Below, piece after piece: positions 1 through 5,173 of a stretch of DNA of 7,386 nucleotides; positions within the stretch are counted from its first letter, which is position 1; each line of letters begins with the position of its first letter. Origin of the DNA: Oscillospiraceae bacterium (GTDB lineage Bacteria > Bacillota > Clostridia > Oscillospirales > Acutalibacteraceae); the NCBI GenBank assembly GCA_031267335.1, contig JAIRZH010000004.1, positions 1 to 7,386 on the forward strand, written 5' to 3'. The notes beneath the pieces were generated by a model that saw nothing but the letters and a program-made list of their open reading frames with translations, had not been told where the DNA came from and made no database searches. A program made the position numbers and the translations under genes.

Positions 1-206
1 TCGCGATGAACTTTTAGCTGACGAGAAATCGCCCGTGTTCCTGCACCATCGACAGACCAATTTAAAATTTTTTGTTTAACGTTCGGTTTCCAAGCATTAT
101 ATTTGTAATCCGCATAAAACGTTTTATGTTTACATTCTAAATTTTTGCAAATATAACGTTGTTTTCCGGTATTTTTCCCGTGCTTATTAATATTGTTACT
201 TCCGCA
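1..206 (-). pseudogene. IS1-family InsA-like transposase, N-terminal fragment, runs off left edge
   Basis: On the minus strand, 68 codons are open from the Cys codon at 204-206 to the window edge. They read CGSNNINKHGKNTGKQRY, then a Cys pair (ICKNLEC), an aromatic/basic stretch (FYADYKYNAWKP), and VKQKILNWSVDGAGTRAISR. This matches the IS1-family InsA layout: a zinc-ribbon half (CGS...GKQRY.C..C) followed by a helix-turn-helix with a G-x-G-x-R-x-I-x-R pattern. InsA binds the IS ends; fused to InsB it forms the DDE transposase. The 5' end looks damaged. The frame meets a TGA at 222-224, and the only nearby ATG (223-225) is one base out of frame. The first metal-binding Cys expected three residues before CGS is missing, and the second pair is C-x4-C rather than C-x2-C. 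The rest lies outside the window, so whether the downstream part is intact cannot be judged. Family assignment is from motif recognition. Confidence 0.75.
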
Positions 207-1656
207 AAGATTTAAAATTTTTCATAGAAAGTTCGAAATTCTTCAAACCAATAGCTCGATTGTATTCTTTTTGTTTTAAGAATTCATTTTCGTTAATTAA
301 ACGATTAATAATTTTTATTTGTTCTTCGTTATCTTGTTTCTTGAGAGATTCTAAAATATTTAGAAAATTTTCTTTTTGAGTATTGAAATAAATATTTTTA
401 CTTTCTAAAATTTCTTTTTGATTTGATATTTTCTTTAATTGAACAGTCAAATTTTTAATTTGAATATCTAACTGTTTATTTTTATTGTCCGAAATTTGAA
501 TTTGATTTTGCAATTGTTTATTTTTGTCATCAATTTCATTATTCTTAACGTAAGAATCATTAATTTGAATACATAAATTTTGTTTTTCAGAATTAAGATA
601 TTTTAGAGATTCTTCCAGTTCTTTAATTTGATTTTTTAAATGTTCATTTTCTTTGCCAGAAACCTGAATCTGTTCTCGCAAGCAATTATTTTCACTAATA
701 ACTTCATTAAATTTAGTGTTTAAATCGTTAACCTGAGTGCATAAATTTTGATTTTCAATTTTAGATTTTTCTAGTTCTTCAAATTTATTTTTTGCTATTT
801 TTTCCATTCGTTTAATTTGATTATAAGAATCTTCAATTTCAGTACTTAATTGTTTTTTTTCATCGGATAACTTCTTATTTTGATTTCGTGATCTTAGGTT
901 TAGGTTTTTTACTCGTTTAATTTTGCCAAATAAATCTTTATTTAATTGTTTTAAATTTTCTAGCTCTTTGTTTTCAAGAGCTACAGCTGATATAAGATTT
1001 ATGAAGTTTTCATGAATTTGTTGAATATATTCTTCAATATTTTGCTGAACAGAAATATTTTGTAATGGTCTAATAATATCTTTAACCTTAGAATTTAATT
1101 GTAATGCATCAGTTAATTCTATTAAATTAGATTTAAAATTAAGTACAAGATTGTTAATTTTATCTTTTTGTTTATTTTTATCTTCAATTTGTTTTTCTAA
1201 ATCTGATTTTAGGTTTTCTATACATTCTTTTTGAATTTCTATTACTTCATTTTTAACTTGTATAAATGACTCATTAACATTAGAATTTTGTTTTATCATA
1301 TTTAACATTTGAGATTTTGCACTTTGTTTCCCCAAAAACATGGCTAACGAACTACTGGCAAAAAGAACAGCTAAATTTATTAATTTTTGATTATTCGAAG
1401 AATTTTTTTTAAGTTTCTGATTGTTTTCAAACTTTGAATTTTGAGATGTAAAAACTTCTTTTGCAAAAGCGCTTGAATTAGTAACAGATAATGCAATAAG
1501 AGCTATAGATATTAATTTTGATTTCAATTTTTTTGATAAACTTAGTGATACATTATTAATTTTGTTATCATTTTTGTTATATAATTTTTTATTTGTCAAA
1601 GCCTTGACGAATGGCATTATTGCCATTGAAATTCTTTTAAAATAATTAACTTTCAT
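196..1656 (-). CDS. Exported or membrane-anchored coiled-coil protein, unknown function
   Basis: This 486-residue protein is not recognised as a named family. Residues 1-47 form an unusually long basic leader. Residues 48-65 are hydrophobic and end in Ala-Phe-Ala before Lys-Glu, which looks like a signal peptide with a signal-peptidase-I site. A second hydrophobic stretch (about 92-108) could be a membrane anchor. From about 125 to 465 the sequence is almost continuous coiled coil, rich in Lys, Glu, Gln, Asn and Ile/Leu heptads. Residues 301-356 and 357-412 are a gap-free 56-residue (8-heptad) tandem duplication. The start is well supported: TAAGGAG lies at 1663-1669, six bases upstream of the ATG. 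The 3' end overlaps the IS1-like fragment, so the last few residues (LRK) and the stop codon use transposon-type sequence, and the original C-terminus may be lost. A surface scaffold, cell-shape protein or host-interaction protein would fit, but nothing specific shows which. Confidence 0.8.
   Translation of the reverse strand: MKVNYFKRISMAIMPFVKALTNKKLYNKNDNKINNVSLSLSKKLKSKLISIALIALSVTNSSAFAKEVFTSQNSKFENNQKLKKNSSNNQKLINLAVLFASSSLAMFLGKQSAKSQMLNMIKQNSNVNESFIQVKNEVIEIQKECIENLKSDLEKQIEDKNKQKDKINNLVLNFKSNLIELTDALQLNSKVKDIIRPLQNISVQQNIEEYIQQIHENFINLISAVALENKELENLKQLNKDLFGKIKRVKNLNLRSRNQNKKLSDEKKQLSTEIEDSYNQIKRMEKIAKNKFEELEKSKIENQNLCTQVNDLNTKFNEVISENNCLREQIQVSGKENEHLKNQIKELEESLKYLNSEKQNLCIQINDSYVKNNEIDDKNKQLQNQIQISDNKNKQLDIQIKNLTVQLKKISNQKEILESKNIYFNTQKENFLNILESLKKQDNEEQIKIINRLINENEFLKQKEYNRAIGLKNFELSMKNFKSLRK
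421..756 (-). repeat. Tandem 56-residue duplication inside the coiled-coil gene
   Basis: Two adjacent 168-bp units (589-756 and 421-588) encode 56 residues each. They align without gaps, with about 25 of 56 residues identical by my count. Shared landmarks are QNLC near the start, N-D at unit positions 10-11, QIQ(V/I)S at 29-33 and QIK at 43-45. Eight full heptads per unit preserves coiled-coil phase, so the duplication could lengthen the rod without breaking it. Confidence 0.8.
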
Positions 1657-1670
1657 TTAAAATCTCCTTA

Positions 1671-1830
1671 TTTAAAATTTATTTTCAGATAAATCAAAAA
1701 CATAACCTTTTTATATTTTTTGGTATTTTATATTTATTTTAATTGCTTCGGGAAGTTGCATTAAATTTATAAAAAATATTCAAAAGTTGCTTAAAATTTG
1801 TGTTTCAGCTTTTCGAAAACTAATTGCTAA
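1671..1830 (-). repeat. R2 family palindromic repeat, copy a (divergent)
   Basis: This is the most diverged of three copies of a ~150-bp A+T-rich element. It shares with the reverse complement of R2b the blocks CATAAC, TTTTTGGTAT, GCTtAAAATTTGTgTTTcAGC and GAAAAC, in the same order and spacing. Its left arm (1671-1690) begins one base from the ribosome binding site (1663-1669) of the coiled-coil gene, so the element forms the leader or promoter region of that gene. The boundary is approximate. Confidence 0.6.
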
Positions 1831-1938
1831 TTTATTATAACATTTTTATTAAAATTTATATTCATTAAAAATAGATATAAATTTTGGACAATTTTTGAAT
1901 ATTTTTTATATATTTCATTTGAGAATAGAAAAACCAAG

Positions 1939-2087
1939 AGCTTGCCCGATATCTCCTAAATAGCGCATATTCAGTTAAAATTTAAAATTCTGCATGCTTT
2001 AAATAGTCAGTATCTGCATTACTTGTGCTTTGAATTTTAAAAATTTTATCATAAAATTTACATTGCTTAAGAAATATTAGACAGGCT
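1939..2087 (-). repeat. R1 family palindromic repeat, copy a
   Basis: This ~149-bp element reads on the minus strand as AGCCTGTCTAATATTTCT, then paired A+T-rich arms, a central non-palindromic loop containing GATACTGAC, and a terminus ending GGGCAAGCT. The reverse complement aligns end to end with R1c (3097-3254). It lies 22 bp downstream of the thiT stop codon, in the 3' untranslated region, and its long complementary arms could act as a transcription terminator or mRNA stabiliser there. That role is inference. Confidence 0.8.
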
Positions 2088-2109
2088 TTAAAATATCATG
2101 AATTCTATT

Positions 2110-2658
2110 TTATTTTTTATTTTTAAAAATTTCTGTTTTAAAAATTAAAGAATATATAACACAAATGACAAACATTTCTGGTAAAATATATGCTAAATTA
2201 TAAGCAGCTACAAAAATTAAAGTTTGGCTAGAAAAAACAGTTTTCCATATAGTAAACCCTGAAATAACATGACATATAAATTTAAGCAAATAAGAAAGAC
2301 TAATACCTAGTAAAATTTTTGATAATTTTTTTTCATTTTTTTCCGAAAAAATCGATGATAAACCAAGGCACATATTAGCAATTATATAATCAAGCAAAAA
2401 AATTAAAATTAAAAAAACTAAATTAATAACAGGAGGCATATGAAAACCAAAAAAAATTTTAGTTAAGCCATAAATTGCGCCAAGCAAAATTCCGAGTTTT
2501 GCCCCGTGCCTGAATGAAAATATAATAATCGGTAAATCTCCAAGAGTCGCAGAACCGCCACTAGGCATTTTAATTATTATAAATAAATGTAAAACAAACG
2601 CTAAAGCTGCTGAAATTGACATCTCGGTTATTATTTTATTTTTCGATTCTTTTAACAT
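2110..2658 (-). CDS. thiT: ECF-type thiamine transporter substrate-binding subunit (ThiT-like)
   Basis: This is a 182-residue integral membrane protein with about six hydrophobic segments, the usual size for an ECF S-component. ThiT captures thiamine and delivers it to a shared ECF module (two ATPases plus EcfT), which is not encoded here. Family marks are MPSGGSATLGDLP at 31-43 (the GGS..LG.LP block in loop 1), a G-rich FSFRHGAKLGILLGAIYGL at 47-65, DY at 90-91, and a pocket motif His130-x3-Gly134-x3-Trp138. YNLAYILPE follows at 153-161. His, Gly and Trp at this spacing match the thiamine-binding site of known ThiT. The ATG at 2656-2658 is the only reasonable start; the nearest Shine-Dalgarno-like AGGA is about 16 bases upstream, so initiation looks weak. 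An R1 element begins 24 bp upstream. I see no TPP riboswitch core in the leader. Related S-components (HmpT, RibU) fit less well. Confidence 0.85.
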   Translation of the reverse strand: MLKESKNKIITEMSISAALAFVLHLFIIIKMPSGGSATLGDLPIIIFSFRHGAKLGILLGAIYGLTKIFFGFHMPPVINLVFLILIFLLDYIIANMCLGLSSIFSEKNEKKLSKILLGISLSYLLKFICHVISGFTIWKTVFSSQTLIFVAAYNLAYILPEMFVICVIYSLIFKTEIFKNKK

Positions 2659-2681
2659 TTTTATTAAATTTTATTCCTAAG

Positions 2682-2844
2682 AACCTATTTTAATATTTCT
2701 TAATCAGTATAAATTTTATGATTAAAATTTTTAAAATTTAAAGCGTGAGGAAAGCAAAAACTGACATATTTGACTGACGAGTAATGTAGAATTTTTAAAA
2801 ATTTTAACTAAGATTTGCGCTTCTTTAGAAATATCAGACAGATC
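2682..2844 (+). repeat. R1 family palindromic repeat, copy b
   Basis: This ~163-bp copy fills the spacer between the tRNA and thiT. Its inner ~83 bases (about 2724-2806) match R1c with about nine substitutions, mostly transitions, and one single-base indel by my count. Its outer ends (AACCTATTTTAATATTTCT and GAAATATCAGACAGATC) are more diverged from the terminal repeat than those of R1c. It lies 24 bp upstream of thiT and 28 bp downstream of the tRNA 3' end. Confidence 0.85.
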
Positions 2845-2872
2845 CTTAACACACCTAACCTAATTTATAACA

Positions 2873-2948
2873 TGGTAGCGGCAAATGGACTCGAACCATC
2901 GACAATTCGGGCATGAACCGAATGCTCTACCAACTGAGCTATGCCGCC
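2873..2948 (-). tRNA. tRNA-Met (anticodon CAT), CCA encoded
   Basis: This is a 76-nt cloverleaf. The acceptor stem GGCGGCA pairs with TGCCGCT, with a G1-U72 wobble, and the discriminator is A73. The D arm is GCTC/GAGC with the AGTTGGTA loop. The anticodon stem TTCGG/CCGAA encloses the loop TTCATGC with anticodon CAT at 2913-2915. The variable loop is TTGTC. The T arm is GATGG/CCATT around TTCGAGT, and CCA is encoded at 2873-2875. The overall form resembles Firmicute elongator tRNA-Met, where G1-U72 is also seen. An initiator is unlikely because the three G-C pairs at the base of the anticodon stem are absent. A lysidine-modified Ile2 tRNA cannot be excluded from the anticodon alone. Odd feature: position 37 is G, where CAT-anticodon tRNAs normally carry A. 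Confidence 0.95.
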
Positions 2949-2963
2949 GTAGTTTACCTGTTA

Positions 2964-2993
2964 ATATTAACATTAGAAGTTTTTAATCGTCAA
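2964..2993 (-). promoter_or_regulatory. Housekeeping-type promoter for tRNA-Met
   Basis: On the minus strand, TTGACG (2988-2993) is followed after 18 bases by TAATAT (2964-2969). The mature tRNA starts 15 bases further on, which predicts a 5' leader of about 8 nt. The -35 matches the vegetative consensus at five of six positions and the -10 at four of six. Confidence 0.6.
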
Positions 2994-3096
2994 GCGTGAA
3001 TAAACTTCCTTCTAAACTTTACGAAATACTTCGTTTTTTTAAAGTTTTTTAAAATATCTACATAAGCTAGCACCGCTTTTTATAAAATCCGGTAAA

Positions 3097-3254
3097 AGCC
3101 TATCTAATATTTCTAAGTAATACAGATTTAACGATAAAATTTTTAAAATTCAAAGCATGAGGAAAGCAAATACTGACGTATTTAACTGACGAACAATACA
3201 GAATTTTAAAAATTTTAGTTAAATATGTGCTGCTTTGGAGATATTAGACAGGCT
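3097..3254 (+). repeat. R1 family palindromic repeat, copy c (best-preserved ends)
   Basis: This 158-bp element starts AGCCTATCTAATATTTCT and ends GGAGATATTAGACAGGCT, a terminal inverted repeat of about 18 bases with three mismatches. Inside are complementary arms AAAATTTTTAAAATTC (left) and GAATTTTAAAAATTTT (right), and a central loop with GAGGAAAGCAAATACTGACG. The whole unit is an imperfect palindrome with a unique centre. No reading frame worth calling is present. It lies between the tRNA and spoIIP. Confidence 0.85.
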
Positions 3255-3318
3255 CTAAACTTAAAAAGAAGTCTATTTACGCTTTTCTCAATAAAAACAT
3301 AAAAATTTTTTTTATTTT

Positions 3319-3470
3319 CTTTAAAACTTGTTTTCATTAAAGCTAAAAACAAATTTTTAGCATGTTTTGATGATTTTAGTGTCGTTTGGCTGACGCTGAA
3401 TAAAGAAAAATAAACAAAAAAAAGATACCAAAAGTTATGTTGATAAGTTTGATGAGAACAAGTTCTAAAG
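3319..3470 (+). repeat. R2 family palindromic repeat, copy b (best-preserved ends)
   Basis: This 152-bp element has terminal inverted repeats of 23 bases (3319-3341 against 3448-3470, 20 of 23 matching). Each contains the core AACTTGTT on one strand. A perfect small hairpin, GCTAAAAA/TTTTTAGC, lies at 3342-3361. The unique centre contains TTTTGATGATTTT and TTTGGCTGACGCTGA. The exact 14-mer ATTTTTTTTATTTT occurs just outside on both sides (3305-3318 and 3481-3494), possibly a target-site duplication but low complexity. The element ends about 43 bp upstream of the spoIIP start. Confidence 0.8.
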
Positions 3471-3485
3471 TTATAAGCATATTTT
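3456..3485 (+). promoter_or_regulatory. Possible sigma-E-like promoter of spoIIP, at the R2b right end
   Basis: CATATTTT at 3478-3485 fits the sigma-E -10 pattern CATANNNT. GAACAAG at 3456-3462, 15 bases upstream, only partly fits the -35 region (four of seven by my reading). SpoIIP is a mother-cell sigma-E target in Bacillus, so such a site is expected, but A+T-rich sequence gives chance matches easily. Confidence 0.2.
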
Positions 3486-3513
3486 TTTTATTTTAATCGT
3501 AAGTTTTATTTCA

Positions 3514-4698
3514 ATGAAAAAAATGATTTTAAAATTACAGGATTACGGACCAAAAATAGTAATTATAAAGACAAAGCTATTTGAAATAATAAGAATTTTT
3601 TTGTCTTTTTTAATAATTATTTTTATGTTTATATGTGCTTTTACAAAGATATCAGCTATAAAATCTTGTTTTGATATAAATTCTATAGGAATTTTTGCTG
3701 CACAACTTTCTATGCCAAAAACTTTTTATTTAAAATCGCCAGATGAAAAAGAAGAAATTTCTGTTGAAGAACAAGAAAATATTTTTCCAAAAAATGGGGA
3801 AACTGAATATGAGCCTAAGGGCCCGAAAGAAGTCACCAAAAATACGCCTATGCCACCACAACGTGTTATTGAAATTAGTGCTTCTGGCGTAAAAAATGGG
3901 ATTTTTTTAGCAAAAAACGGCACAGACAGAGAAGTTGATTTTAATTTTTATCTTAATAAATTTCCTGATATCAAAATAAAAGATAAAAATCATCCCTTAG
4001 TGCTGATATATCATACTCATACTACTGAATCTTATTTGCCAACAGATAACGGTACAATTTCTAAAGATTTTTATCCTAGAACTTGTGACGCAAAAGGAAA
4101 CGTTGTTGCCGTCGGCGAAGAAATCGTTAAAGCTTTAAAGGCTAATGGTATAAAATCGATCCATGATACAACGATGCATGATTATCCACTTTATAACGGT
4201 TCTTATTCTCGCAGTGAAACAACAATTAAAAAGAATCTTAAAAAAAATCCATCTATTAAAATAACGATAGATGTTCATCGCGACAGTATGGGAGATATAA
4301 AAACAATATTTAAAAAATCTGGAGAAAAATGTGCACAAATAATGATGGTTTCAGGCTCTGGATTTCCGAATTGGGAAAAAAATTTATCGTTAGCTTTGGC
4401 GTTTCAAAAAAATTGCGAAACAATGTTCCCTGGTATGACTCGTGCGCTTTCACTTAGAAATGCTAGATACAACCAAAATCTAACTACGGGTTCATTGCTG
4501 GTTGAAATCGGTACAGATAAAAACAGTATTTCTGAAGCTAAGCGTTCTGGGAAAATATTAGGCGAAAGTTTAGCGAAATTCATAGAAAAATTAATTGTTG
4601 AAAAACCAGTTGTAGAAATTAAAAAACCTAAAGTTATTGAAAAGCAAATTACCAAAAAACCGATCATAGCGGCTAAGAATATTAAAAAAAAGGCGTGA
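3514..4698 (+). CDS. spoIIP: Stage II sporulation protein P, peptidoglycan amidase/endopeptidase
   Basis: This 394-residue protein has a single N-terminal membrane anchor (about 25-43) and a Glu/Pro/Lys-rich linker to about 120. The SpoIIP amidase domain spans roughly 160-360. Visible active-site motifs are YHTHTTESY (166-174; His167, His169, Glu172), the DVHRD block (253-257; His255), RYNQNLTTGSLLVEIGTDKNS (318-338; Glu331 is a likely zinc or catalytic ligand), and EAKRSG. SpoIIP cuts septal peptidoglycan with SpoIID in the DMP complex (with SpoIIM) to drive engulfment of the forespore. All expected key residues are present, so activity appears intact. The domain is followed by an unusual basic tail (363-394) with repeated KP dipeptides. 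The ATG at 3514 is the first after an in-frame stop at 3466-3468; no convincing Shine-Dalgarno precedes it, and Met4 is an alternative. The stop overlaps the next gene by four bases. Confidence 0.95.
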   Translation: MKKMILKLQDYGPKIVIIKTKLFEIIRIFLSFLIIIFMFICAFTKISAIKSCFDINSIGIFAAQLSMPKTFYLKSPDEKEEISVEEQENIFPKNGETEYEPKGPKEVTKNTPMPPQRVIEISASGVKNGIFLAKNGTDREVDFNFYLNKFPDIKIKDKNHPLVLIYHTHTTESYLPTDNGTISKDFYPRTCDAKGNVVAVGEEIVKALKANGIKSIHDTTMHDYPLYNGSYSRSETTIKKNLKKNPSIKITIDVHRDSMGDIKTIFKKSGEKCAQIMMVSGSGFPNWEKNLSLALAFQKNCETMFPGMTRALSLRNARYNQNLTTGSLLVEIGTDKNSISEAKRSGKILGESLAKFIEKLIVEKPVVEIKKPKVIEKQITKKPIIAAKNIKKKA

Positions 4699-4964
4699 TA
4701 GTTATTTTAAAATCTTTAATTCAAAAAAAATTAAATTTTAATAAAATAAAAAAAATTATTCCTAAAAATTTAAAATATTTTTTGACTTCTTTAGGGGTTA
4801 CTTCGTTATTTATATTGTTAGTAATGGGTTTTGCAACAGCAGAAAAAAATATAAGAAAATCTGTATGTAACGACGATAGACCTTTGCTGGAATATAATTT
4901 TAAAGACCAAAAAACATTTATACAATTAACTTTTATGGGGACAGAATTCAAGGCAAATTTTTAA
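4695..4964 (+). CDS. Small single-pass membrane protein, translationally coupled to spoIIP
   Basis: This 89-residue product starts at GTG, which overlaps the spoIIP stop codon (GTGA, 4695-4698), so its translation probably depends on ribosomes finishing spoIIP. The N-terminal ~27 residues are very basic (IQKKLNFNKIKKIIPKN), a single membrane helix spans about 28-47, and a ~40-residue tail follows (AEKNIRKSVCNDDRPLLEY...). The positive N-terminus suggests the tail faces outward. I do not recognise a named family, although small membrane proteins do follow spoIIP in some Clostridia. The tight overlap and clear membrane topology argue that it is a real gene and a possible accessory of SpoIIP or the engulfment machinery; that role is inference. 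Its stop codon (4962-4964) lies inside the terminal repeat of R2c, so the C-terminus may have been reset by insertion of that element. Confidence 0.7.
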   Translation: MIVILKSLIQKKLNFNKIKKIIPKNLKYFLTSLGVTSLFILLVMGFATAEKNIRKSVCNDDRPLLEYNFKDQKTFIQLTFMGTEFKANF

Positions 4965-5114
4965 AACTTGTTTTGCCAAACTTGTAAACACAATTCTTTG
5001 GTAATTTTCTGGCATTTTTTTATTTATTTTCTTTGCTCAGCGCCAAAATCATCAAAAATATACTCAAAAATTATCTAAAAGTTTTTATTTTAGTTTGATA
5101 GAATAAGTTCTTAA
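4960..5114 (-). repeat. R2 family palindromic repeat, copy c
   Basis: The reverse complement of this ~155-bp segment aligns with R2b throughout. Shared blocks are TTTTGATGATTTTgg, AAAGAAAATAAAtAAAAAAA, TACCAAAG, AAGTTTG and ACAAGTTtTaAA. Its own arms (4960-4981 against 5093-5114) are complementary at about 16 of 22 positions. It is inverted relative to R2b, so R2b and R2c bracket spoIIP and its partner gene. It provides the stop codon of the small membrane gene and abuts the promoter of the next operon. Confidence 0.8.
4976..5020 (+). terminator. Weak terminator-like hairpin after the spoIIP operon
   Basis: CCAAA (4976-4980) pairs with TTTGG (4997-5001), and inside it TTGT (4982-4985) pairs with ACAA (4990-4993) around an AAAC loop. 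A T-rich stretch follows, but the long T run starts only about 12 bases after the stem, so this is not a canonical rho-independent terminator. It lies inside R2c. Confidence 0.25.
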
Positions 5115-5126
5115 TTTTTTTAAATA

Positions 5127-5135
5127 TGATATAAT
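5127..5135 (+). promoter_or_regulatory. Extended -10 promoter for the 5174 gene and murC
   Basis: TGATATAAT (5127-5135) is a perfect TATAAT hexamer preceded by the extended-minus-10 TGN. No good -35 lies 16-18 bases upstream, which is tolerable with an extended -10. The predicted transcript begins near 5142 and places AAGGA (5164-5168) about 30 bases downstream, just before the ATG at 5174. The site is 13 bp from the right edge of R2c. Confidence 0.6.
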
Positions 5136-5173
5136 TAAACCATAAATATCGTATCGTTATTTTAAGGAATTAA

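Noticed and set aside
2873..2948. Initiator tRNA-fMet
   Set aside because: The anticodon stem lacks the three consecutive G-C pairs of initiators, and the acceptor end does not have the mismatched first pair in the initiator pattern.
3014..3047. Hairpin ACGAA/TTCGT followed by seven T residues, with outer AAACTTT/AAAGTTT arms
   Set aside because: It resembles a small terminator, but no plus-strand gene ends upstream and the stem is only five A+T-rich pairs, so it was not called.
1939..3254. Three similar repeats at intervals, considered as a CRISPR-like array
   Set aside because: The units are ~150 bp, in both orientations, separated by genes and irregular distances, and have inverted terminal repeats; no short repeat-spacer pattern exists.
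3726..4667. Minus-strand open frames opposite spoIIP
   Set aside because: They lie opposite a strongly conserved coding sequence, lack ribosome binding sites and show no protein-like family features.
4721..4951. Minus-strand open frame opposite the small membrane gene
   Set aside because: The plus-strand frame has a 4-bp overlap with spoIIP and sensible membrane topology; the minus frame has neither a ribosome binding site nor context.
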